From positions 1,374,542 to 1,438,541 of the forward strand of contig OY811980.1 in NCBI GenBank assembly GCA_963681505.1: a stretch of 64,000 bases of DNA. The letters run 5' to 3'. Shown in pieces: positions 36,001 to 43,697 of this stretch. The stretch is from Eunapius fragilis (lineage: Eukaryota; Porifera; Demospongiae; Spongillida; Spongillidae). The position numbers and the translations under genes were made by a program. The notes under the pieces are model-generated. The model was not told where the DNA came from and made no database searches. It saw only the letters and a list, made by a program, of their open reading frames with translations. The number at the start of each line of letters is the position of its first letter. Position 1 is the stretch's first letter.

Positions 36001-39000
36001 AAGTCAGAACTAGGAAACCATTACCACCCAAAGCTTGAGGCAGTTAAAAAACAATGAATATATAGGCGAATCGAGCTTTCATTCGTATGACAAAACAGCC
36101 CTTATGCTCGATGTTTCTGAAAACAAGCTCAATGATTATTCATATTCAAAGTGTATTCATATACAATGTAGTGTTGGTATCTGTCTACAAAATCAGCCAC
36201 ATCATCATCATTTGGATCCATTCATATCAAGCATTTTTTTTAGTTTTGTGACTTAATCTATAATCGACGAGTGTGCAGTTAACCTGGCAATTGACAGGTT
36301 TACCTGTCAATTTTCACCCATCAATCACCTAATTAAAAGAATAACACTTAAAATGGCTTCCAAGGAGCTGCTGGGACGCAACTATCAGCGCCAAAAAAAA
36401 CCACTGCAGTAATGTACCCCACTCCAAAGCTGCATGATGAAGTATCACGGCAGACGAAGGCTAAAGATATGTTAATGCGTATGTTTGGATTGCAGGAAAA
36501 GCCCAAGGCAGGAAATGCATGGAACATGTTAGGATCCTAATGCTTATTACTGCTGTTTGAGGTGCAGCAATGAAGAAGTAAAGCCATTTGGGATTTGTGG
36601 ATCGAAAACAGGACGATCTCGCATAGAAAAACATCAACGGGATGCTTTGAAGAGCCAATGAAAGAGTCAAATGTTTAAGTAATATTGATACAGTTTAGAA
36701 AACTTTGAATCTAGAGGTGTAAAACCCTGAAAATGATCTAAACGTGTTATCTAATTTTGACAGGTTAACTTGTCAAAACATGACAGGTTAACCTGGTCGT
36801 ATCTTACCTCGGGATTTTATAGATTAAGTCACAAATCCTTGGTCAAATCTATGGGTAACTAAAAGATTGGTGACTAAGCTAACTAGTTGTACAGAGGTTG
36901 TAATGCAACATCGTATATCAGTGTATAGAAACTCTCTGCTCACAGCAACAGCTATGATAGCAGAGAATTTCTATACAGGGGGGAGGGGGGGGCTCGGATC
37001 AGAACAATGGAAAATAACCCTCCAGAACAATGGAAATTATTGCGCTCAATAGATGCCCATTGCAGCTATGCATCTCGTTTTCATAGGTCTATATCACGGC
37101 ACGTGTGTCTAAATAGTTGATCACGTATTTCTGCTACGTTTCCCAGCGGAGCAGCAGCTCTTCAAAGACACGTACCATTACCATTTTTCTACCTTGTCTG
37201 CAAAAAATGAAGTGGAACAAATAACAACCAAAAGGGCAAATATGAAGGCAGACAAAATGTGCTATCAGGTTTTAGTACAGGCTACCAGTACAGGCTACCA
37301 GTACAGGCTACCAGTACAGGCTCCCAGTACAGGCTACCAGTACAGGCTACCAGTACAGGCTACCAGTACAGGCTACCAGTACAGGCTCCCAGTACAGGCT
37401 ACCAGTACAGGCTACCAGTACAGGCTACCAGTACAGGTTACCAGTACAGGCTACCAGTACAGGCTCCCAGTACAGGCTACCAGTACAGGCTACCAGTACA
37501 GGCTCCCAGTACAGGCTACCAGTACAGGCTCCCAGTACAGGTTACCAGTACAGGCTACCAGTACAGGCTACCAGTACAGGCTACCAGTACAGGCTCCCAG
37601 TACAGGCTACCAGTACAGGCTACCAGTACAGGCTACCAGTACAGGCTACCAGCGGCCACTTCGGTAGCAATACATTCGTGTGAAAGGTACTAATTTTATT
37701 GACCAGTTGACTAGCATATGCATAACTTTTCTCTTTTTATTTGCCTGTATCATCCTTGACGAATGTAGCGTCGAAAGCTCTGTGCTTTTAAAATCTATCA
37801 GAAACATGCATGTAGTGTATTTTAACATAGCAATGGGCATCTCTTTGATTTGTGAGCAGATACATATTTGGTGTTGAAAACACATGATGATAAAGATTAA
37901 TTTGGAATGCATGTTGCAGGGGCATGTACAATTCATTTTTACGGTAATAATTTTGAGCATGTAATTATAACAGATTCCACAACTTCATGCCAAATAAAAG
38001 GAGATGGTGAATTGTTACACACCCTCACCCTCACCCTATACATGCATGTTACCTTTCATTGCCATCCAACATCTGTATAATTTTAATTACAAGATCAATC
38101 AGAAATATAGCCTATAAGAGCTGCTCTTTTCAGCTCCTCACCCCCAGGAATAAAAGAAAACAAAAAATATCTCCTGTAAAGTTGCATCAATAATCTTATT
38201 GCATGCTTCTCCCTGCTAGCAGTGACATCTTCAGTCATCTAAAAGGTATGTTAGAAAATTGCCTTCTTGCGGCGCTATAAGCAGCTGAAGCACTCACTGT
38301 AAGGGAATGCAATTCATATAGCAGCAGTGTAGATGGTTCACTAACACACTAATGGCATTCCTTGCTGTCTATTTCCCTGCAGTCACATTTCTGAGGCATT
38401 TTTGAATAGTGTTCTTGTATAATGTCATTGGCTGATGAGGTAATAATAATACAGTAGGACTAATCAAGCCAGGTAGAGTCACATCACTGTACTCTATCAC
38501 TGTGCTCTATCATGGTGCTCTATCACTGTGCTCTATCATGGTGCTCTATCACTGTGCTCTATCACTGTGCTCTATCACTGTGCTCTATCATGGTGCTCTA
38601 TCACTGTGCTCTATCATGGTGCTCTATCACTGTGCTCTATCACTGTGCTCTATCACTGTGCTCTATCATGGTGCTCTATCACTGTGCTCTATCATGGTGC
38701 TCTATCACTGTGCTCTATCACTGTGCTCTATCACTGTGCTCTATCACTGTGCTCTATCACTGTGCTCTATCATGGTGCTCTATCACTGTGCTCTATCATA
38801 GTGCTCTATCACTGTGCTCTATCACTGTGCTCTATCATGGTGCTCTATCACTGTGCTCTATCACTGTGCTCCATCATGGTGCTCTATCACTGTGCTCTAT
38901 CACTGTGCTCTATCACTGTGCTCTATCACTGTGCTCCATCACTGTGCTCTATCATGGTGCTCTATCATGGTGCTCTATCACTGTGCTCCATCATGGTGCT

Positions 39001-42000
39001 CTATCACTGTGCTCTATCACTGTGCTCTATCACTGTGCTCCATCATGGTGCTATATCACTGTGCTCTATCACTGTGCTCTATCACTGTGCTCCATCATGG
39101 TGCTATATCACTGTGCTACATCACTGTGTTCTATCACTGTGCTCTGGACTAGTTGACATTTGCTTCAAAATAATGGCAGTTATTCACAATTCCTCTTTGG
39201 TAAGTGGAAGTCGGATAGTGTGAATTGCCAACCTATCCATATCTTGCATTGCTCATCCATGCACAGAAATATTTCAAGAGCGGTCCTAAAATGGCATCAG
39301 GAGAAGTAGTTATGTTCATCAAACACTTGCAGCTGCCGCTGAAGTCAGATGGATGAATACCAGGGACATCTGTACGGGCATTAATGCAAAAGGCTGCTTG
39401 CAAGTTAGTGCTGAAACCCATCCCATTTCTAGCAGCCAGCCGCAGCCACACACCCTGCAGTACCCTTGCCTGTGATGTCCACTACGTTATGATTAATTAT
39501 CTGTTATTGCCTATGATGCGTATGTGTTCACAATGTTATATTGTAATGTAATTTTTAAACACGCTTTGCTTGTTCTCCGCATCGATCATCTTCAACACGC
39601 TATTGAGTCAAATGGGCTTATGTACAGTGTGCATTTTCATTTCGCACAAGTTGAAGTGTGCACAATAGAATGGGGTGAAAGAAAACTGTTGGGTATAATT
39701 GTGGGATTTGTTTTTTTTTTTTACGAATTTGATGCTAAGGCAATATGAAATAAGGCATTGAGCATAACCTTGTCTATAATGATACATCCCACAACTGTAA
39801 ATACCTAAATATCAATCTAGTTTCCAATTCACACAACAGCCGTGCCTTTAACATGTCACTAGAGTGACCCATTGCACCTCCAGTTAACGCCAGACACAAT
39901 CCTTCCTTCTCCCCCTTGGTAATGCATACATCATTGATATGCCATAAAAGAGGCATTTCAGAAACCATTTCAGACACAACAGAACAATCGAAGTAATAAA
40001 AACTGTATCACATTAAGTCGTTCATGCGCACAGTGATATGACGGTACTACATTCATACAAATTGTAAAATACAGGTCGTGTAGAGTAGTCAATTGGCTGC
40101 AAACATGCTGCTCATTGGGGGCAAATCAAGACGTGATGCACCCCACACAAATGTGCGTCATCAACAAAGGGTAATTTGTCTAAAACACACACGAAGTCCA
40201 CAATGAGGTAGTAAGGCCCTGGTAAATGCCCACAGGGAGATGTGTAAGGCCCTGGTAAATGCCCACAGGGAGATGTGTAAGGCCCTGGTAAATGCCCACA
40301 GGGAGATGTGTAAGGCCCTGGTAAATGCCCACAGGGTGATGTGTAAGGCCTGGTAAATGCCCACAGGGAGATGTTTAAGGCCCTGGTAAATGCCCACAGG
40401 GAGATGTGTAAGACCCTGGTAAATGCCCACAGGGAGATGTGTAAGGCCCTGGTAAATGCCCACAGGGAGATGTGTAAGGCCTGGTAAATGCCCACAGGGA
40501 GATGTGTAAGACCCTGGTAAATGCCCACAGGGAGATGTGTAAGGCCCTGGTAAATGCCCACAGGGTGATGTGTAAGGCCTGGTAAATGCCCACAGGGAGA
40601 TGTGTAAGGCCCTGGTAAATGCCCACAGGGTGATGTGTAAGGCCTGGTAAATGCCCACAGGGAGATGTTTAAGGCCCTGGTAAATGCCCACAGGGAGATG
40701 TGTAAGACCTGGTAAATGCCCACAGGGAGATGTGTAAGACCCTGGTAAATGCCCACAGGGAGATGTGTAAGGCCCTGGTAAATGCCCACAGGGAGATGTG
40801 TAAGGCCCTGGTAAATGCCCACAGGGAGATGTGTAAGGCTCTGGTAAATGCCCACAGGGAGATGTGTAAGGCCCTGGTAAATGCCCACACATTACATGTA
40901 GCAACATGCACAAAGAACAAAGTTATATACTCAACAGAGAAAATACAAACTACAAAGGTGAACCACTCAGAATATTTTAGCCGACTTAACTGATCCCTAT
41001 ACATGTACCAGAACAGCTGTTTGAGCCAACTTAACTGGTTCCCATACCAAATAAACTCTTAGGATACTCTATAATCAATACACCTTTCAAGAGCAGTCAC
41101 AGTGATACCAAACCTATTGAGCGAATTTTCCATGTGAGTCAACCAAATAAGTGTGAGCCCACCTACACATGTATTTGACCTAAGATTATATCGAGAGCGT
41201 ATTAAGTTCTGTCCAACACAAACAGGCAACTCGAAAATAATTGCAACCAACAGACAGATGTTGAGTTCTATACCAGCCCCATAGATCAAGTGCTACCATG
41301 CACACATTGGTAGCTAAATATTGCACTCGCCATAAGATCAGGAACTTGGGGATCCTTTTCTCATTCACCAGTGCAAAGAACAGCTTTGCACAAGCAAAGA
41401 ACATACGTGAGTGTGGCGCAGTCATACAAGTGACTGCGTGTGACTGGGTGTGCGCTCACATTGAAGTTGACAACAGTACATGTTCACATGTGCATCGCAT
41501 GGTGTTCACATTAGAACTAGCATTCAGAGTGCTTCATTGCAAAGACACACACACACACACACATATACACACAAACACACACAATCACATACATACACAC
41601 ATTAATAGAGCATGTTGGGCTACACACACATATACTTCAACACTACCACTATTGGCTATCTCTGTGAGAGCAATTTATGTAGCCAATAAATGCATTTGTG
41701 ATGCACAACCGGAGGGCACAGTAGGTTTAAGGGCAGTCACATGACTAGTCACATGATCACAGCTACAGGACCAGTCACATGATCCCAGCCACATGGTCGC
41801 CTACAAGGTCAGCAAACTTACCTGTTGCAGTAATAGGTTGCTGAGTGTACTGAGTTTGGCGTCAGCTCAATTGCCTTGGAATAGCAGTCCACTGCCTCTT
41901 GATATTTTCCATCCTTCAGACGAAGGTTGCCTGGGTTTGGAGCAATATATACATGCCATATGTAATTGGAACTGTGAACACATGCTCACTCTCTCTCTCT

Positions 42001-42028
42001 CTCACACACACACACAAACACACACACA

Positions 42029-42076
<48 letters not shown>

Positions 42077-42488
42077 GCTCCTTTAGTTCCTCTGCGTTTG
42101 CTTGGTTTGCACTTTCTACAGTTTGACGACACTCCTCCTGTCTGGAGAATAATTCCTAAGATATGGATGAAGGTTACAATCAGCCACAAACAAAAAATAT
42201 CAGAACCTGTTAATGGCTGACTAATAGTGGTTCTACCCCTACGTACTTCTAATGTGGCACTTTCGAGATATGATTCTTTTTCAGATACATTCTCCAGACC
42301 ATATGTAGCTGCAATGCACTGAATTGCGACTAGAATAGAGGAATATGAATTTTGTGTGTTGTTCAACAACACTTACCTCCTATACTTTCCTTGCCCTCTT
42401 CGTCAGCAATGACTCCGTTGGAGATTTGCGACTTTAGGTGCTGCAATATGGAATACGCTATCTTCTTATCCTTCTGAGACAGTGACAT
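16557..42488 (-). CDS. SGTA: SGTA, small glutamine-rich TPR co-chaperone, 11 exons, 311 aa
   Basis: Cytosolic co-chaperone that binds Hsp70/Hsp90 through TPRs and hands hydrophobic and tail-anchored proteins to the BAG6/GET pathway (known for SGTA/Sgt2). Exons: 42488-42377, 42329-42247, 42137-42074, 41930-41822, 34226-34122, 31530-31488, 19452-19381, 17525-17429, 17355-17280, 16786-16739 and 16683-16557. All phases agree and the total equals human length (313). Residues 1-65 are the N-terminal dimerisation domain (KKIAYSILQHLKSQI, VAIQCIAATYGLE). Three TPRs span about 80-195 (KDGKYQEAVDCYSKAIEL, LEDCEVAIEKNPNYARAY, KALELDSQNESYK). The tail is Gly/Met/Gln-rich (NLLSNPAFMNMAS, QFQQATQQLMQENPQL). 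TPR3 is about four residues short. Introns 4-7 carry most of the transposons and minisatellites of the window. Confidence 0.93.
16865..17258. repeat. CA-rich and (GT)n microsatellites in SGTA intron 9
   Basis: An imperfect CA-rich tract at 16865-17056 and a purer GT tract at 17195-17257 (plus-strand orientation). Together they make up most of this short intron. Confidence 0.93.
17964..19125. mobile_element. Possible hAT-type element, about 1.16 kb, in SGTA intron 7
   Basis: The left end taggtgctgatccaggaag followed by a G run pairs with the right end ctccccctggatcagcccct. A GGGGCNGATCCAGG end is common in non-autonomous hAT elements of aquatic animals (recollection, not a search). The interior has poly-G runs (17986-18006, 18584-18602) and no recognisable transposase. 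No exact 8-bp target duplication was found. Confidence 0.45.
19381..19452 (-). CDS. SGTA: SGTA exon 7 (end of TPR3)
   Basis: 72-nt phase-0 exon encoding ALELDSQNESYKDSLENVER then QIKA. It matches the SGTA helix after TPR3. Acceptor TAG and donor GTAAGT. Confidence 0.92.
19700..20379. other. SGTA intron 6, stretch without recognisable elements
   Basis: AT-rich intronic sequence. No coding or repeat structure of note was seen. Confidence 0.5.
22007..22110. repeat. (CA)n microsatellite in left arm
   Basis: A CA tract of about 70 bp with imperfect continuation. The matching GT tract of the right arm is at about 26983-27070, shorter and interrupted, so the arms have diverged most here. Confidence 0.93.
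22614..23460. repeat. Partial direct copy of the left arm inside the loop
   Basis: From cggtacgtactaccagtacc onward it repeats about 20978-21560 of the left arm (shared tgccactcattgcgtggcca, ctttccac, tttcactgg segments) with about 10 percent differences and indels, and ends in sequence that recurs at about 25235-25300. Confidence 0.8.
23669..23995 (+). repeat. tRNA-derived SINE-like repeat with tandem 146-bp duplication
   Basis: A box-like TGGCACAGTGG at 23669-23679 and B box-like GGTTCAAACC at 23712-23721 have the spacing of a tRNA-type RNA polymerase III promoter. The 146-bp segment from 23705 is repeated almost exactly from 23851; the second copy keeps only the B box. No poly-A tail or target duplication was identified. 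Confidence 0.5.
24250..24830 (-). pseudogene. Retroelement C-terminal remnant
   Basis: On the minus strand one frame reads CPHCPDHQLAMDPLGHHA. After a frameshift comes FLPNSVIG, then a third frame gives QIAGQRTSWLTCKPAAFDLT, then ARKHTANNQKCRELGWVYIP and LAIETYGCWG. This order (a CPxC...DPxGHHA motif, then PAAFDLTV, then KCxELGWVxIPL) is seen in the tail of retroelement proteins common in cnidarian and sponge genomes. Frameshifts make it dead. The polymerase domain is not present. Confidence 0.6.
25000..25750. other. SGTA intron 6, loop of the inverted repeat
   Basis: Holds a short degenerate copy of arm sequence (about 25225-25340, sharing gtcagtggggtaggaagcac with 23410-23430). Otherwise nothing recognised. 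Confidence 0.5.
25758..25830. repeat. (AC)n microsatellite
   Basis: A pure AC dinucleotide tract of about 72 bp. Confidence 0.97.
28700..28975. mobile_element. Short palindromic element, about 275 bp
   Basis: The ends tatgggacagtgtccagc (left) and gctggacactgtcccatat (right) are inverted repeats of about 35 bp, continuing into aatcaccctt / aagggtgat. It sits exactly between the large inverted repeat and the next palindrome and shares the gggacag end with both. Confidence 0.75.
28953..29688. mobile_element. Palindromic element, arms of about 330 bp
   Basis: The left arm (actgtcccatatatggaacg...) and right arm (reverse strand, actgtcccatatatggaatg...) pair along almost the whole length. Inner arm sequence (tctcccaaaacattaacgct; tatctccgtaacggataaag) is related to the outer arms of the 8-kb inverted repeat. 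There is no coding capacity. Confidence 0.82.
29690..30160. other. SGTA intron 6, stretch between two palindromes
   Basis: AT-rich with no recognised element. Confidence 0.5.
30165..30805. mobile_element. Palindromic element, arms of about 310 bp
   Basis: The left arm (cccatctcccaaacggtaaa) and right arm (tttaccgttcgggagatg) are reverse complements through to a centre at about 30490. It shares cttggggttcaaac-type and ttgcaacactggcacgaagc sequences with the large inverted repeat, so it is a third, shorter member of the same family. Confidence 0.82.
30996..31319. mobile_element. MITE, about 240 bp (31080-31319), preceded by a poly-C run
   Basis: Left taaggtaccgcttataag and right cttataagcggaaccttata are the ends of inverted repeats of about 45 bp. 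The interior is pyrimidine-rich on one side and purine-rich on the other. A run of 20 C lies at 30996-31015, just outside. Confidence 0.75.
31488..31530 (-). CDS. SGTA: SGTA exon 6, 43-nt micro-exon in TPR3
   Basis: Acceptor TTTACAG and donor GTACTG enclose 43 nt that, in the phase left by exon 5, read GQLSQLNESKGCFIK and then join exon 7 KALELDSQN in phase. With this exon TPR3 has 30 residues instead of 34. Phase agreement on both sides and the CFIKALELD junction support it. A longer alternative exon elsewhere in the 14.7-kb gap cannot be excluded. Confidence 0.72.
31575..34012. repeat. Minisatellite, 43-bp unit, about 56 copies, in SGTA intron 5
   Basis: The unit contains gggagttcttgcaagtatgg and ggctgatgggagggctaagg. 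Two main variants alternate irregularly (gcaagtatg and gcatgtatg), with rarer gtatgtgg, gtatggagc and one-base-short units. It starts about 45 bp from exon 6 and ends about 110 bp from exon 5. Confidence 0.97.
34122..34226 (-). CDS. SGTA: SGTA exon 5 (TPR2)
   Basis: 105-nt exon encoding ALAYMKLQDLQKALEDCEVA and IEKNPNYARAYARKG. It matches the second SGTA TPR. Acceptor CTAG; donor GTAGGA. Both flanking introns carry minisatellites. Confidence 0.93.
34570..35100. repeat. Two short tandem arrays in SGTA intron 4
   Basis: Four copies of a unit of about 25 bp (gagggcggggctcatttggt) at 34578-34678. About twelve imperfect copies of a C-rich unit of about 19 bp (ccccagccccgcctatcaa) lie at about 34858-35100. 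Confidence 0.9.
35110..36240. other. SGTA intron 4, stretch without recognisable elements
   Basis: AT-rich intronic sequence with no coding, tandem or inverted structure noticed. Confidence 0.5.
36244..36836. mobile_element. Non-autonomous inverted-repeat element, about 590 bp
   Basis: The ends tttgtgacttaatctataa are inverted at the right side (tatagattaagtcacaaa). Just inside, several copies of gacaggttaacctg occur in both orientations, as expected for subterminal transposase-binding repeats. The centre (36355-36700) has no intact frame. Confidence 0.75.
37268..37652. repeat. Minisatellite, 13-bp unit taccagtacaggc, about 29 copies
   Basis: Tandem 13-bp units with a common C variant (cccagtacaggct). 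Three units make 39 bp, so two long repetitive frames appear on the plus strand; they are artefacts. It lies in SGTA intron 4. Confidence 0.97.
37660..38480. other. SGTA intron 4, stretch between two minisatellites
   Basis: No recognisable element; a few short chance frames. Confidence 0.5.
38489..39147. repeat. Minisatellite, 13-bp unit gctctatcactgt, about 50 copies
   Basis: Units are of two kinds, atcactgtgctct and atcatggtgctct, in irregular order, with a few ctccatc units near the end. Long repetitive plus-strand frames are artefacts. Confidence 0.97.
39150..40200. other. SGTA intron 4, stretch without recognisable elements
   Basis: Contains a 72-codon minus-strand frame (39451-39233) with no recognised motif or splice context. 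Otherwise featureless. Confidence 0.5.
40203..40890. repeat. Minisatellite, 33-bp unit, about 21 copies, in SGTA intron 4
   Basis: The unit contains gtaaatgcccacagggagat and gtgtaaggccctg. Several copies have lost one base (ggcctg), so the long minus-strand frames slip between phases and are artefacts. Confidence 0.97.
40900..41815. other. SGTA intron 4, 5' part
   Basis: Holds a short CA-rich tract at 41546-41602. No coding segment is recognised. Confidence 0.5.
41822..42488 (-). CDS. SGTA: SGTA exons 1-4 (dimerisation domain and TPR1)
   Basis: Exon 1 42488-42377 (MSLSQKDKKIAYSILQHLKS), exon 2 42329-42247 (VAIQCIAATYGLENVSEKE), exon 3 42137-42074 (NQANAEELKEQG) and exon 4 41930-41822 (KYQEAVDCYSKAIELTP). 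The start is the only ATG before the conserved N-terminus and is followed closely upstream by the TRIR start. The exon 3 donor is the first GT of a (GT)n microsatellite. Its acceptor is taken as CAGACAG|GAG because that alone keeps phase. Confidence 0.92.
42000..42073. repeat. (CA)n microsatellite forming the SGTA exon 3 donor
   Basis: CA on the plus strand, GT on the SGTA strand. It begins at the exon 3 boundary and fills half of the 143-bp intron 3. Confidence 0.95.
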
Positions 42489-42547
42489 GGCGGGAGGACG
42501 ACTCCAAACAATTAGAGAGAAATATTATAAACACTTAATAATTCAAA
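42489..42547. promoter_or_regulatory. Bidirectional SGTA-TRIR promoter region
   Basis: Only 59 bp separate the two start codons, so both genes must share their core promoter, with very short 5' UTRs or start sites inside the other gene. The segment holds AT-rich tattataa (about 42526) on the TRIR side and gcgggaggacg on the SGTA side. AAGATGGCG, a YY1-like motif, overlaps the second TRIR ATG (about 42556-42565). Confidence 0.75.
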
Positions 42548-43129
42548 ATGGCAAGTAAGATGGCGTCTAGACGTCGTAAAGAGGACAGTGATGAAGAGGC
42601 TGAACTGCCGTCTGCAAATAAGTTTGTCAACGATGGTAGCTTTCTGGAGGCATTCAGAAAGAAAATGGAAGAACAAAACTCCAAAACTTCATCGTCCAAA
42701 GCAGAAGACAAGAAGGAAACAAAGTCGATACCTAAAACTGATAGCAGTGAATCGAAAGTACCTGTCGAGAAGGGAAAAGATGAAGATACATCTTCGCCTG
42801 CGTATCTCAAGTCCATAGCTGAACCATGCAATGTAATGAATCGTTGGATATTCAACTATATACACACTTCATAGTGAAAAACGTCCTTGGTTTTTCCCTT
42901 GGCAGGCTTGTGCTTTTACACTGACCCACGTTTGTTCTTCTGACCATTAAGTATTCCTCCCACCTTACTAGTTTACTTCCCGTTTTTGGTTTCCTATTAA
43001 TGACCTCGTAAGTTCCTCTCTCGTGTAGGGCTTGCTGGGCAAACGTAAAGCTCTAATGAAAACGGCCGAGTTAAGGGAGAAACGCAAAAAGCACAGAGAA
43101 GAACTTGAGGTAGTTTCCTGCACGTTGTG

Positions 43130-43166
<37 letters not shown>

Positions 43167-43593
43167 CGTGCGCGCGCGCGTGGTGGGCACTACTTGTTTT
43201 CCATTGCCTGTCCTCTTGTGTGTGCCCAACCAAGCAAACCATTCTGATAGTTTTGGGGTGACCATTAAAGTGCACAAGGCAATGCAGCCATTTAGCCATG
43301 CGCCAGTTGCATGCAGTTGGGGGCTTTGTCTTTTTTTTTTTAAAGGAGGACGGTACACATTCATTGTTGACCCCTGTGGGGTGGCACTTATGCTGCCATA
43401 TCCGCTAGAAGATCCTAAAGCATGTTAGCTGTGCTATAAACCTCTGAAAACCTCCCATGAACAGCAGGAGCAGACAGTAGACGGGACTGATGCCAAAAGT
43501 CAAGCATGGAAGGCCTATATGGCCGAAGTGAAAGCGTACCAGGAACGGACTTGCTCAGACCATGATGGACACAAGCGACCCCTCGTTAAATAG
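42548..43593 (+). CDS. TRIR: TRIR (C19orf43) orthologue, 3 exons, 164 aa
   Basis: Small nuclear protein known in mammals as telomerase RNA component interacting RNase. Exons 42548-42832, 43029-43109 and 43465-43593 join in phase 0 (donors GTAATG and GTAGTT; acceptors TAG and CAG). The N-terminal acidic region leads into NKFVNDGSFLEAFRKKMEEQ, the family's best conserved block. Exon 2 has LLGKRKALMKTAELREKRKK. Exon 3 ends with AWKAYMAEVKAYQERT and DGHKRPLVK, matching the conserved C-terminus (AWxKYMAEVKxY and TRPLVK). The length is close to human (176 aa). A second in-frame ATG lies at 42560. The gene is head to head with SGTA and 104 bp upstream of the TESK start. Confidence 0.9.
43128..43182. 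repeat. (TG)n microsatellite in TRIR intron 2
   Basis: TG/CG-rich tract starting about 20 bp after the exon 2 donor. Confidence 0.95.
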
Positions 43594-43697
43594 TTTACGT
43601 ATGTACGTGATTTGTTTTGATGTGACCGTGTATTCCTGCATATGTCCGTAATGTTCGGTAAACTTTAGTACAGAGTATCATATACAGCGATGGTAGC

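Noticed and set aside
37194..39223. Several plus-strand frames of 99-231 codons with repeats such as YRLPVQ and ALSLCS
   Set aside because: Products of two 13-bp minisatellites read in 39-bp cycles, inside an intron of SGTA on the other strand.
39233..39451. 72-codon minus-strand frame in SGTA intron 4
   Set aside because: Open and of normal composition, but it matches no family I know and fits no SGTA exon phase.
40112..41004. Minus-strand frames of 111-258 codons with GHLPGPYTSPC repeats
   Set aside because: Translations of a 33-bp minisatellite in SGTA intron 4; overlapping frames give equally long products and no splice context fits SGTA.
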